Part shown: positions 14,726 through 22,692 of the stretch, piece after piece
Numbering within the stretch: the stretch's first letter is position 1
How the letters are laid out: each line of letters opens with the position of its first letter
Assembly (NCBI GenBank): GCA_016207285.1
Contig: JACQPW010000013.1
Location: forward strand, 1 to 27,813
Length of the DNA: 27,813 nt
Direction: 5' to 3'
DNA from: Candidatus Kerfeldbacteria bacterium
GTDB lineage: Bacteria; Patescibacteriota; Patescibacteriia; UBA9570
Program-made: the position numbers and the translations under genes
Notes under the pieces: generated by a model
Databases searched by the model: none
What the model was told of the DNA's origin: nothing
The model's input: only the letters and a program-made list of their open reading frames with translations

Positions 14726-15283
14726 ATGATCACGATTGTTTCTGGTTTGCCGCGCTCTGGCACCTCTATGATGATGAAAATGCTTGAAGCGGGTGGTTTG
14801 CCTGCTTTGGTGGATCAAGTACGTACGGCTGATATTGATAATCCAAAAGGGTATTATGAATTTGAACGCGTGAAACAACTACCCGGCGATACTGCCTGGT
14901 TGCCGGAAGCAGAAGGTAAAGCAGTTAAAATGGTATCGATGTTATTGTATGAGTTACCCAAAGATCGTCCCTATCAAGTAGTCTTTATGCGCCGCGCCAT
15001 GCCGGAAATCTTGGCCTCGCAGAAAAAGATGTTATTGCGTCGTGACGCCAATATGGTGGTCGATGATGTGGAAATGAAGCAGCTCTTTGAAGGTCATTTA
15101 AAAAATATTACGGCCTGGTTGAGTGAACAATCCCATCTCAAGGTCATAGAAGTCTGGTACAACGATATGTTAAAACAACCCGCTGCCGAAGCGAAACGGC
15201 TCAATGCCTTTTTTGGTGGTACTTTGAATGAGGCTGCTATGAGTGCCATAGTGGATGAGAGCCTTTACAGAAATCGGGCTTAG
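14726..15283 (+). CDS. Small P-loop sulfotransferase-like protein
   Basis: The 185 residues begin directly with GLPRSGTSMMM (7-17), the 5'-phosphosulfate-binding loop that PAPS-dependent sulfotransferases use in place of a classical Walker A. A second basic motif, VVFMRRAMPEILASQ near 89-103, resembles the 3'-phosphate-binding strand, in which an Arg and a following Ser are usual. KVIEVWYNDML near 138-148 and a C-terminal helix complete the fold. Short proteins of this type occur in many bacteria, annotated as sulfotransferase family or hypothetical; real sulfotransferase activity is unproven, and the protein is shorter than typical enzymes (250-300 residues). It lies between gatB and the pyr operon, and the pyr promoter starts inside its last codons. 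Confidence 0.72.
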   Translation: MITIVSGLPRSGTSMMMKMLEAGGLPALVDQVRTADIDNPKGYYEFERVKQLPGDTAWLPEAEGKAVKMVSMLLYELPKDRPYQVVFMRRAMPEILASQKKMLLRRDANMVVDDVEMKQLFEGHLKNITAWLSEQSHLKVIEVWYNDMLKQPAAEAKRLNAFFGGTLNEAAMSAIVDESLYRNRA

Positions 15284-15292
15284 CGTTATTAT
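15264..15292 (+). promoter_or_regulatory. Strong predicted promoter of the pyr operon
   Basis: TTTACA (15264-15269, five of six consensus), a 17-base spacer, and TATTAT (15287-15292, five of six). The predicted start point is at about 15299-15301, at or just before the ATG of a short leader ORF. This is the best sigma-70-like promoter I see in the window. Confidence 0.7.
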
Positions 15293-15300
15293 AGCTGGCG

Positions 15301-15345
15301 ATGTACCAGCCATATATTGCTCACCTACTATCCAACAACAGTTAA
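15301..15345 (+). CDS. Candidate 14-codon leader peptide of the pyr operon
   Basis: A short ORF, MYQPYIAHLLSNNS, starts eight bases after the predicted -10 box and would be translated from a leaderless transcript. Its TAA stop (15343-15345) lies five bases before the 5' arm of an intrinsic terminator. A ribosome at the stop would cover that arm and block the hairpin. The peptide has no run of one amino acid that would point to a specific tRNA sensor; it contains no Arg. This is the arrangement of ribosome-coupled attenuators such as enterobacterial pyrBI, but far shorter. Translation is not proven. Confidence 0.5.
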   Translation: MYQPYIAHLLSNNS

Positions 15346-15350
15346 AGCCA

Positions 15351-15375
15351 CGGGCCCCATTTGGGGTCCGTTTTT
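15351..15375 (+). terminator. Intrinsic terminator, probable attenuator before the pyr operon
   Basis: An eight-pair stem, CGGGCCCC (15351-15358) with GGGGTCCG (15363-15370) including one G-U pair, closes the loop ATTT and is followed directly by TTTTT (15371-15375). It lies downstream of the pyr promoter and eight bases before the ATG of the first pyr gene, so it can only act on transcripts entering the operon. It is the only clear intrinsic terminator I found in the window. Confidence 0.75.
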
Positions 15376-15382
15376 GAAAACT

Positions 15383-16357
15383 ATGCCCCAACCGTACGAT
15401 CTCAAAGCCATCCTCCTAGAAAAAATTGCCGCCAACGGTGGTTTTGTGAATTGCCATGCCCATTTGGATAAGGCCTTTTTGATTAATGAACAGAATCTGC
15501 TGCAATCGCAGATCGATATGGAAGCCAAGTGGCACTTGTATAAGGAACTGAAACGTGGTTATACAACGGAAGACTTGCGCGCCCGCATGCGCGAGGGGAT
15601 GAACCGGATGGTAGCACAACAGGTTAAATATGTGCGGTCGTTTGTCGATATTGATTCCACCGTAGAGCTCAACTGCCTGGAAGCGGCGCTAGACATTAAA
15701 AAAGAATTTGCGGGCAAATGCGAATTGATTATCGTCTCACAAACGCTCGAAGGTGTGCTGCAGCCAGAATCAAGAACCTGGATTGAGCAAGCCGCGCCAT
15801 TAGTGGATGTGATTGGCGGTTTGCCTAGTTATGATCGTCCACGCGCAGCCGAGCACCTGGATATTGTCTTTGGATTGGCCAAACAATACGGCAAACAGGT
15901 TGATGTTCATATTGATCAAGAAAATAATCCCGATGAAAAAGATACGGAGCTGTTAGCTAAAAAGGTAATTGAGCACGGTTTACATGGTCGGGTGAATGCA
16001 GTGCACGCTATCTCCTTATCGGCGCAATCCGAAGACTACTTTCAACACGTCTTGAAATTGATGGTTGAGGCTAAGCTCAATGTGATTACGTGCCCGAGTG
16101 CGGCGTTGGGGATGAAACAGCTGCGCGCTAAAACTGGTCCAGTGCATAACTCCATTGCCCGCGTACCTGAATTTTTAGCGGCCGGTCTGACCGTAGCGAT
16201 TGGCACTGATAATATCCATGATTTTTTTCAGCCCTTTATCGATGGAGACATGTATACTGAAGCTAGAATGTTAATGGAAGCTTGCCGGATGTACCAACTA
16301 GATGACTTAGTCAACGTTTGTAGCAGTAATGGTTTACAGTTATGTCAAAGTCTGTAG
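15383..16357 (+). CDS. Cytosine-deaminase-like amidohydrolase, first gene of the pyr operon
   Basis: The 324 residues form the TIM barrel of a metal amidohydrolase closest in pattern to CodA cytosine deaminase: HAH at 25-27 followed by LDKAF, VDVHID with H176, VHAISLS with H208, and GTDNIHDFFQPF with D276. CodA would turn cytosine into uracil, fitting pyrimidine salvage. Two oddities: the N- and C-terminal beta-sandwich portions of CodA (about 425 residues) are missing, and the residue expected to be the catalytic glutamate three after the third His appears to be Gln (Q179), with Glu next (E180). The substrate is therefore uncertain. ATG 15383 was chosen because the upstream TTG 15317 would read through the attenuator hairpin. 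The 3' end overlaps carA by 16 bases. Confidence 0.78.
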   Translation: MPQPYDLKAILLEKIAANGGFVNCHAHLDKAFLINEQNLLQSQIDMEAKWHLYKELKRGYTTEDLRARMREGMNRMVAQQVKYVRSFVDIDSTVELNCLEAALDIKKEFAGKCELIIVSQTLEGVLQPESRTWIEQAAPLVDVIGGLPSYDRPRAAEHLDIVFGLAKQYGKQVDVHIDQENNPDEKDTELLAKKVIEHGLHGRVNAVHAISLSAQSEDYFQHVLKLMVEAKLNVITCPSAALGMKQLRAKTGPVHNSIARVPEFLAAGLTVAIGTDNIHDFFQPFIDGDMYTEARMLMEACRMYQLDDLVNVCSSNGLQLCQSL

Positions 16358-17409
16358 CACCGTTACGCGCTGAATTAGTGTTGTCGGATCGCACACGGTT
16401 CAGCGGCTGGTCATTTGGACATGAAGGGACAGCGGATGGCGAAGTAGTGTTTAATACCGGTATGGTCGGCTATCCAGAAAGTTTAACCGACCCTTCCTAC
16501 CGTGGGCAGATTTTAACCTTAACGTACCCGTTAGTGGGTAACTATGGTGTACCCGCACCGGATCAGTTTGAGTCGAAGCAACTACAAATCTCTGGTTTAA
16601 TTGTGACTGAATATACTAGTCAGTACTCGCACTGGGACGCCCAACAGTCACTCGGAGATTGGTTACGCGCCAACGGCATCCCAGCCATCTTTGGGATTGA
16701 TACGCGGGCGTTGACCAAAAAATTACGTACCCATGGGGTAATGCTTGGTCGTATTATCGTCGAAGGCATGGTCGTGCGCGGAGCGATCGTTGATCCCAAT
16801 CAGCGCAATCTAGTGGCCGAAGTGAGTTGCACTAAACCAGTGTGGCAAGGCAAAGGTAAAAAAACCGTCATCGTGGTCGATTGCGGCGTCAAATTAAGTA
16901 TTATCAGCAACTTAGTGAAACGAGGCATCCGGGTAAAACGCGTGCCGTGGGATTATAATTTTGTACCCGAACTAGATCAGGTGGATGGCGTGCTGATTTC
17001 CAACGGACCGGGTGATCCCACCAGCTGTGTACCCACCATTGCCCATGTCAAAGCGGCTTTCCGGCATAAACTACCGATGTTTGGAATCTGTTTAGGTAGC
17101 CAAATTCAAGGCTTAGCCGCTGGCGCTAAAACGTATAAACTGAAATTTGGCCATCGCGCCCAAAACCAACCGTGCGTGGTAGAGGGGACTAAACACTGTA
17201 TCCTCACCTCACAAAATCATGGCTTTGCAGTCGCCGAACGTACGTTGCCTAAATCTTGGCAAGTGTCATACCGTAATGCCAATGATCGTTCGGTAGAGGG
17301 GATAAAGCACCGCACGCAACCGTGGTGGTCGGTACAGTTTCATCCCGAAGCGACGCCTGGTCCGAGTGATGCTAATGTTTTATTTGATGAATTTGTACGT
17401 ACACTATGA
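16342..17409 (+). CDS. carA: Carbamoyl-phosphate synthase small (glutaminase) subunit
   Basis: CarA hydrolyses glutamine and passes ammonia through a tunnel to CarB. The 355 residues have the N-terminal domain (FNTGMVGYPESLTDPSYRGQ at 37-56, GIDTRALTKKLR at 118-129) and a class I glutaminase domain with the nucleophile C250 in GICLGSQ, NGPGDP at 221-226, and the His-Glu pair H334 and E336 in FHPEA. The family usually reads GICLGHQ; Ser in place of His after the Gly should not remove catalysis. The start overlaps the amidohydrolase gene by 16 bases, and the stop overlaps carB as ATGA, giving coupled 1:1 synthesis. Confidence 0.97.
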   Translation: MSKSVAPLRAELVLSDRTRFSGWSFGHEGTADGEVVFNTGMVGYPESLTDPSYRGQILTLTYPLVGNYGVPAPDQFESKQLQISGLIVTEYTSQYSHWDAQQSLGDWLRANGIPAIFGIDTRALTKKLRTHGVMLGRIIVEGMVVRGAIVDPNQRNLVAEVSCTKPVWQGKGKKTVIVVDCGVKLSIISNLVKRGIRVKRVPWDYNFVPELDQVDGVLISNGPGDPTSCVPTIAHVKAAFRHKLPMFGICLGSQIQGLAAGAKTYKLKFGHRAQNQPCVVEGTKHCILTSQNHGFAVAERTLPKSWQVSYRNANDRSVEGIKHRTQPWWSVQFHPEATPGPSDANVLFDEFVRTL

Positions 17410-20400
17410 ATACTGTAAAGGGAAGCGTAAAACCAAAGCGCATCTTGATTCTCGGTTCAGGCGGACTCCGCATTGGCCAAGCGGGTGAGTTCGATTACTC
17501 TGGCTCGCAAGCCATCAAAGCCTTCAAAAGTGAAGGGATCAAAACTATTCTGATTAATCCCAATATTGCCACCGTCCAAACGGATCCTGACATGGCGGAT
17601 GTGGTCTATTTCTTACCGCTGACTGTCGAGTTTGTAGCCCGTGTCATCGCCAAAGAGAAGCCAGATGCGATTGCCCTAAGTTTTGGTGGTCAGACCGCCT
17701 TGAATGTTGGTTTGGCATTGGAAGACACTGGTGTTTTGAAAAAACATCACGTGCGCGTCTTGGGCACCCCTACCAAGAGCATTCGCCTGACCGAAGATCG
17801 TGATTTATTTGCGAACGCCCTGCGCGCCATTAACGTACCAGTGGCTAAGAGTGTAGCGGTCACGACCGTGGCCGCGGCTAAACGAGCTGCCAGCCAGATT
17901 GGTTATCCCATCATGATTCGGTCCGCTTTTGCTTTGGGCGGTGAGGGCTCATCTAAAATTAATAACCAGCGCCAGTTAATGAATCGCGTGACCGAAGCGT
18001 TGGCGAACGTCCCGCAAGTGCTCATTGAGGAATATCTCGGTGGCTGGAAAGAAATTGAATACGAAGTCGTGCGCGACAACCAGGATAACTGTATCACGGT
18101 CTGTAATATGGAAAACTTGGATCCGATGGGCATTCATACCGGTGAAAGTGTTGTGGTAGCGCCATCCCAAACCTTATCGAATCGTGAATATCATTTACTG
18201 CGTACCGTTGCCCAGCAAGTAGTGCGGCATTTAGGCATTGTCGGGGAATGTAACATTCAATATGCCTTAGACCCCGCTTCTTTGCGCTATCGCGTGATTG
18301 AAGTCAATGCCCGCTTATCACGCAGTTCAGCTTTAGCGTCGAAAGCCACTGGTTATCCGCTGGCCTACGTAGCTGCCAAATTAGCACTGGGATACAGCTT
18401 GGTGGATCTACAAAATTCAGTCACCAAATCCACTATGAGTTGTTTTGAGCCAGCTTTAGATTATGTGGCGGTCAAAATTCCGCGCTGGGATCTGAAAAAG
18501 TTTAAATCAGCCGATCATACTATCTCCACCGAAATGAAATCGGTGGGCGAGATCATGGCGATCGGCCGCACCTTTACCGAAGCGCTGCAAAAGGGGATCC
18601 GGATGTTAGGTGCAGGTGATGATGGCATGATCGCCAACGCCCGCCCCATTACTGACTATATGGCGGATATTACTCTACCAACTGATCGTCGCTTACTGGC
18701 CTTAGCAGCCGCCCTTGAAGATGGCCATACGGTTCAGAAGCTGCACCACCTGACTAAAATTGATCCATGGTTTCTTAATCAAATTAATCGGATTGTGCTG
18801 GAAGCGCGCAGCTTAAAAAAAGCTAAACTCACTAAAGATAGTCTCCGCTCAGCCAAACAATTAGGATTTTCTGACCAGCAAATTGGACGCCTGATTCATC
18901 AATCCGCCGAGTCAGTGCGTCGGTTACGTAAACGCTACCGCATTCTGCCGGTGGTAAAACAGATTGATACGTTAGCCGGAGAATACCCCGCCAAAACGAA
19001 TTACCTGTATTTTACCTACCATGGGACGGAACACGATGTCACCCACACTAAACGAGGGGTGATTGTCTTGGGGAGTGGGCCGTATCGGATTGGATCGAGC
19101 GTGGAATTTGATTGGTGTTGTGTCCAAGCGGTTAAAACGATCCGCGAGCAAAAACGGATCAGCATTATGGTCAATTGTAATCCAGAAACCGTCTCTACGG
19201 ACTACGATATTTCTGATCGCCTTTATTTTGAGGAGCTGACCTTAGAACGGATTTTGGATATTGTTGAATTTGAACATCCTGCTGGCGTGATTGTATCGAT
19301 GGGCGGTCAGGCCTCTAATAACTTAGCGATCGATCTACAAACAGCTAAGGTGCCAATCCTGGGGACATCACCCACTGATATTGATCGCGCTGAAAACCGC
19401 CATTTATTTTCTCAGTTATTAGATCAAATTGGTTTAGATCAACCCACCTGGAAAGAGGTCACTACCTTGGTGTCCGCTCAACAGTTTGCCCAGCGCGTCG
19501 GCTATCCGGTTTTAATTCGTCCGTCGTATGTCTTGTCTGGAGCGGCCATGAATGTGGCCTTCTCTGCCGAGCACTTAATGCACTATTTGCAGCAAGCGGC
19601 CGAGGTGTCCAGCAAGTATCCAGTAGTGATTTCTAAATTTATCCAGGGCGCTCGCGAAATTGAGTTTGATGGTGTGGCCGATCACGGTCAATTAAAACTG
19701 TATGCCATGACGGAACATATCGAAAATGCCGGTGTGCACTCCGGTGATGCCCATGCCGTCTTTCCACCCCAGCGGACTTATTTGGAAACCATTCGCCGCA
19801 CCAAACAACGGATGCGTGATGTGGTGAAAGCTTTGAATATTACCGGCCCATTCAATGTCCAATTCTTGGCCAAGGACAATCAGATTAAGATTATCGAGTT
19901 GAACTTACGCGCCTCGCGCAGTTTTCCGTTTGTCTCTAAATCTGCCAAAATTAACTTTGCTCGGATCGCGACCGAGATTATGTTGGGCAAATCCGTCAGC
20001 GTTGATTTTAAACGCTTTGATCTTGATTATGTCACCGTCAAAGCTCCGCAATTTTCCTATAGCCGCATTAAAGGTGCTGACCCAATCTTGTACGTGGAAA
20101 TGGGCTCAACGGGCGAAGTGGCGGCGTTTGGTGATGGGTACCAAGAGGCAGTCTTAAAAGCCATGCTAGCCGCTGGTTACACTATTCCAGAACACAAGCG
20201 TTTGTTGATCTCGGTGGGGCTAGATACTCATAAAGCTAGTCTGATCCCATTTGTTAAAAAACTGGCCAAGCATCATTATAGTTTGTTCGGTACCGAGGGC
20301 ACGGCAACTTTCTTCCGCAAGCAGGGGATTAAGATTAAAACCATTCGTAAAGGAGCGGCGGTAGTAAAAGCGATTGAAGGTAAACACGTAGACTGCGTGA

Positions 20401-20579
20401 TTAACATACCGCGCCAATACACCCATAAAGAGTTAACGGATGGTTATCGCATGCGGCGGGCGGCGGTGGATTGGCACATCCCGTTGATTAGTAACGTGCA
20501 AATTGCTAAAATCTATGTGAACGCTATCTGCAATCTCACCTTAGAGGATTTAACCATCAAAGCTTGGCATGAATACTAG
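17406..20579 (+). CDS. carB: Carbamoyl-phosphate synthase large subunit
   Basis: CarB makes carbamoyl phosphate from bicarbonate, ammonia and two ATP. At 1057 residues it is full length. The two duplicated synthetase halves are both visible: ILGSGGLRIGQAGEFDYSG near residue 15 and VLGSGPYRIGSSVEFDW near 552; INPNIATVQTD near 50 and NCNPETVSTDYD near 597; GGEGSSKI near 180, and HIENAGVHSGDAHAVFPP near 771. Each ATP-grasp half ends in the expected ExNxRxSRS-type motif (near 300 and 830). The C-terminal methylglyoxal-synthase-like regulatory domain starts near 932 (ISVGLDTHK), which in E. coli binds UMP and ornithine. Overlaps of 4 bases with carA and 11 with pyrB indicate one transcript. A single CarAB would serve both UMP and any arginine synthesis. 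Confidence 0.98.
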   Translation: MNTVKGSVKPKRILILGSGGLRIGQAGEFDYSGSQAIKAFKSEGIKTILINPNIATVQTDPDMADVVYFLPLTVEFVARVIAKEKPDAIALSFGGQTALNVGLALEDTGVLKKHHVRVLGTPTKSIRLTEDRDLFANALRAINVPVAKSVAVTTVAAAKRAASQIGYPIMIRSAFALGGEGSSKINNQRQLMNRVTEALANVPQVLIEEYLGGWKEIEYEVVRDNQDNCITVCNMENLDPMGIHTGESVVVAPSQTLSNREYHLLRTVAQQVVRHLGIVGECNIQYALDPASLRYRVIEVNARLSRSSALASKATGYPLAYVAAKLALGYSLVDLQNSVTKSTMSCFEPALDYVAVKIPRWDLKKFKSADHTISTEMKSVGEIMAIGRTFTEALQKGIRMLGAGDDGMIANARPITDYMADITLPTDRRLLALAAALEDGHTVQKLHHLTKIDPWFLNQINRIVLEARSLKKAKLTKDSLRSAKQLGFSDQQIGRLIHQSAESVRRLRKRYRILPVVKQIDTLAGEYPAKTNYLYFTYHGTEHDVTHTKRGVIVLGSGPYRIGSSVEFDWCCVQAVKTIREQKRISIMVNCNPETVSTDYDISDRLYFEELTLERILDIVEFEHPAGVIVSMGGQASNNLAIDLQTAKVPILGTSPTDIDRAENRHLFSQLLDQIGLDQPTWKEVTTLVSAQQFAQRVGYPVLIRPSYVLSGAAMNVAFSAEHLMHYLQQAAEVSSKYPVVISKFIQGAREIEFDGVADHGQLKLYAMTEHIENAGVHSGDAHAVFPPQRTYLETIRRTKQRMRDVVKALNITGPFNVQFLAKDNQIKIIELNLRASRSFPFVSKSAKINFARIATEIMLGKSVSVDFKRFDLDYVTVKAPQFSYSRIKGADPILYVEMGSTGEVAAFGDGYQEAVLKAMLAAGYTIPEHKRLLISVGLDTHKASLIPFVKKLAKHHYSLFGTEGTATFFRKQGIKIKTIRKGAAVVKAIEGKHVDCVINIPRQYTHKELTDGYRMRRAAVDWHIPLISNVQIAKIYVNAICNLTLEDLTIKAWHEY

Positions 20580-21417
20580 ACATATTATTACCTCCGAAAC
20601 ATTTGCTCGCCCTTGGATTGAACAAATCATCAACCGGGCTGAGCAATTTATGCAGGATGGGTTTGTGCATACACTGCCAAACAAAATCATTGGTACCTAT
20701 TTCTTTGAACCTTCCACTCGTACGCGGTTATCATTTACCACTGCTGGTTATCGGTTGGGTGCCGAGGTAGTTGGGTTTGATAATGTTGCCGGCACTTCGA
20801 TTGCCAAGGGGGAGTCACTGGAAGATACTATCCGCATGGTTTCCAACTATAGTGATGTCATCATCATGCGTCATCCAGAAACCGGTAGCGCCAAGCGCGC
20901 TGCGGACATTGCAACCGTTCCTGTCATTAATGCTGGTGATGGCGCCAACCAACATCCCAGTCAAACTCTACTTGACCTCGTGACGATTAAACAAGCCCTT
21001 GGTCGGTTAGATGATTTTAAAATACTGATGATCGGAGATATTGAATACTCACGCGTTGTGCACTCGCTTGCCGATACGTTAAAGTTGTTTAACAACGTTG
21101 AGCAAGTACTCATTAATCCAATGAAGGAATCGTACCAACCCTATCTAGCAGATGCTGATATCATCCTGGTTACTCGCGTACAACATGAGCGCTATAGCGA
21201 TGCTCAGGCAGTAGCAGAATTTAAGGAATCCTACTGCTTTTCGGTGGCAGATGCACAGCAAATGAAGTCTGGCGCCAAAATTATTTCCCCTTTACCCCGC
21301 CTTAGTGAACTCCCTACAACACTTGATCTCTTGCCGCAAGCCTATTATTTCCAACAAGCCGCCTTTGGTGTGCCGGTACGCGCGGCCTTGCTGGAGTATG
21401 TGTTGGGGGTATGGTAA
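20569..21417 (+). CDS. pyrB: Aspartate carbamoyltransferase catalytic subunit
   Basis: PyrB joins carbamoyl phosphate and L-aspartate to carbamoyl aspartate, the committed step of UMP synthesis. The 282 residues hold FFEPSTRTRLSF at 45-56 (carbamoyl-phosphate site, STRTR), SIAKGESLEDT at 77-87 with K80 entering the neighbouring active site of the trimer, IMRHPE at 99-104, and HPSQTLLDL at 129-137. PLPR near the C-terminus is the usual aspartate-domain motif. It is about 30 residues shorter than E. coli PyrB. No pyrI regulatory-chain gene is present, so allosteric control of the E. coli type is not expected. It overlaps carB by 11 bases and pyrC by 7. Confidence 0.97.
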   Translation: MNTRHIITSETFARPWIEQIINRAEQFMQDGFVHTLPNKIIGTYFFEPSTRTRLSFTTAGYRLGAEVVGFDNVAGTSIAKGESLEDTIRMVSNYSDVIIMRHPETGSAKRAADIATVPVINAGDGANQHPSQTLLDLVTIKQALGRLDDFKILMIGDIEYSRVVHSLADTLKLFNNVEQVLINPMKESYQPYLADADIILVTRVQHERYSDAQAVAEFKESYCFSVADAQQMKSGAKIISPLPRLSELPTTLDLLPQAYYFQQAAFGVPVRAALLEYVLGVW

Positions 21418-22385
21418 CACTACCGGGATTAATCGATAGTCACGTTCACTTTCGCGTTCCTGGACAAGAGTATAAGGAAGATTGGATGACCGGTTCAGCT
21501 GCGGCACTGGCCGGCGGTGTCACCGCTGTAGTAGATATGCCCAGCAACGTACCACCTATTTTTACAACCAACGATCTCCAAAAAAAAATTGATCTCATCA
21601 CACCAACGACAAACATCCAGTTTAGGTTGCCAGTTGGTGTCAGTGATGCGACTGTGCAAGCTGCGTTAGATGCCCAAGCCCTAGCCTGTGGGTTTAAAGT
21701 GTTTCTGCAGCCACATTCCACTGGTATGTTTGTCAAAGACGATGCCACCCTACACACCCTCTACCAAGGGGCTGAAAAAGTGATCATGATTCATGATGAT
21801 ACTGGAGTAGAGAGGATTTTAAAATTCGTTGAGCAGTATCAAAAACCTACCTATTTCTGCCATGTGTCTACGGCTAAAGAATTGTCCGCGCTTGCCACAG
21901 CTAAAGCGCAGGGATTACCTGTCTACGCTGAAGTCACCTTGCACCATTTATGGTTAGATCAGACTAATCAGCAATTAGGCAAGCGGGCTAAAGTAAATCC
22001 ACCCCTACGGACAGCGGCTGATCGCGCAGCCTTATGGCAGGGGATTCATGATGGTGTGGTGGATACCATTGCCACCGATCACGCCCCCCATACTTTAGCG
22101 GAAAAAGATTCTGCCGAGGATGCCGCTGGCTTCCCTAGTATTGAATTTTTTCTACCACTGTTATTGACCGGCGTCGCGCAAGGTAAATTAACCATCGAGG
22201 ACATTACCCGTTGCTGCGTGACCAATCCAACTAAACTATTTGGTTTTGGCCCAACCGGACAAGTCACCGCGGATGAAACTGCCATCTGGACCGTGACGGC
22301 AGCTGATATCAAATCAAAGTGCGCTTGGTCACCCTATGTCGGCATGGCGCTGCAAGGTAAAGTAGTACGAACGGAATTGACATAG
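21411..22385 (+). CDS. pyrC: Dihydroorotase
   Basis: PyrC closes carbamoyl aspartate to dihydroorotate using a binuclear zinc site. The 324 residues begin almost directly at the metal motif DSHVHF (H11, H13). K96 in GFKVFL is the candidate carboxylated lysine, H128, H151 in CHVST and D223 in ATDHAPH complete the site. The ending WSPYVGMALQGKVV is a usual dihydroorotase C-terminus. Most class I dihydroorotases (about 420 residues) have roughly 50 residues before the HxH motif that form a small beta-sandwich; here that part is absent. The ATG overlaps pyrB by seven bases. The stop lies inside a TTGACA-type promoter sequence for the next region. Confidence 0.94.
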   Translation: MVTLPGLIDSHVHFRVPGQEYKEDWMTGSAAALAGGVTAVVDMPSNVPPIFTTNDLQKKIDLITPTTNIQFRLPVGVSDATVQAALDAQALACGFKVFLQPHSTGMFVKDDATLHTLYQGAEKVIMIHDDTGVERILKFVEQYQKPTYFCHVSTAKELSALATAKAQGLPVYAEVTLHHLWLDQTNQQLGKRAKVNPPLRTAADRAALWQGIHDGVVDTIATDHAPHTLAEKDSAEDAAGFPSIEFFLPLLLTGVAQGKLTIEDITRCCVTNPTKLFGFGPTGQVTADETAIWTVTAADIKSKCAWSPYVGMALQGKVVRTELT

Positions 22386-22405
22386 CCGACGCAATCTGAA
22401 ACTAT
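22377..22405 (+). promoter_or_regulatory. Predicted promoter at the end of pyrC
   Basis: A perfect TTGACA (22377-22382) overlaps the pyrC stop. Seventeen bases on is AACTAT (22400-22405), preceded by TG at 22397-22398 as in extended -10 promoters. The predicted start, near 22412, is the first base of a nine-pair hairpin. The -10 box itself is weak (three of six). Confidence 0.45.
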
Positions 22406-22411
22406 AGCGCC

Positions 22412-22435
22412 ACTGACAGCACTTCCGCTGTTAGT
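22412..22435 (+). repeat. Inverted repeat (hairpin) at the predicted 5' end of the island transcript
   Basis: ACTGACAGC (22412-22420) pairs with GCTGTTAGT (22427-22435) over nine bases with one G-U pair, leaving the loop ACTTCC. It begins at the predicted transcription start, a position that often stabilises an RNA, and is not followed by a T run. Confidence 0.6.
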
Positions 22436-22451
22436 ATGGAGGATCCAGCAT

Positions 22452-22637
22452 ATGGGTCATCGCGACGGGTCGGTTTCGACCGACAGACGTTACCTTCCGC
22501 CGGAAATTCTGCGCACCCTCGGGTTCGCGGATGTCTGGCAACACCCCCTTCACCCCCAACAGCCGCTGCCGGCGACGGAGCTGCCGCAGGAGCGGTCGGC
22601 CGGGGAGGTGATGCTCCCGACCTGGGACGGGAAGTAG
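22452..22637 (+). CDS. Possible small foreign ORF in the GC-rich island
   Basis: A 61-codon ORF starts at ATG 22452, nine bases after GGAGG (22438-22442), the only strong Shine-Dalgarno-like motif before a start codon that I noted here. Its third codon positions are strongly G/C-biased, unlike neighbouring genes, which would fit a gene acquired from a GC-rich source. The product (MGHRDGSVSTDRRY at the start, then a Pro-rich stretch with PLHPQQPLPATELP) matches nothing I know. Against it: the strand is dominated by RNA hairpins, and other frames are also open, as expected in GC-rich DNA. It may be non-coding. Confidence 0.25.
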   Translation: MGHRDGSVSTDRRYLPPEILRTLGFADVWQHPLHPQQPLPATELPQERSAGEVMLPTWDGK

Positions 22638-22644
22638 CTGGAAG

Positions 22645-22692
22645 AGTGCGGAGTTCAGTGGTCGGCCGATGGCTTGCCGCTGAACTCCCACT
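22645..22692 (+). repeat. Long inverted repeat overlapping the argH promoter
   Basis: AGTG-C-GGAGTTCAGTGG (22645-22661) pairs with CCGCTGAACTCC-CACT (22677-22692): sixteen pairs with one bulged C and one G-U. The loop is 15 bases. Its 3' arm contains part of the -35 box of the argH promoter, so it could be an operator for a dimeric protein or an RNA hairpin. No T run follows, so it is not a standard terminator. Confidence 0.6.

Noticed and set aside
15294..15310. Small hairpin GCTGG/CCAGC around the leader ATG
   Set aside because: Its 5' arm would lie upstream of the predicted transcription start, so it would not form in the RNA.
15301..15375. PyrR-binding site or T-box in the pyr leader
   Set aside because: No PyrR-type conserved loop or T-box core sequence is visible; the leader is too short for either.
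22412..22442. Possible H-type pseudoknot between hairpin loop CTTCC and GGAGG downstream
   Set aside because: Only two bases would connect the first stem to the second strand, too short to span a nine-pair helix.
22441..22454. GGATCC and CATATG sites close together at a start codon, reminiscent of cloning-vector design
   Set aside because: Two six-base sites can occur by chance, and no known vector sequence such as a phage promoter or tag follows. A contaminant check by database search is still sensible.
22431..22691. 86-codon minus-strand ORF and a second plus-strand ORF (22436-22711) in the GC-rich island
   Set aside because: Long random ORFs are expected in GC-rich DNA; the products are low-complexity Arg/Pro/Ala-rich with no recognisable motif, and they span the hairpins and the argH promoter.
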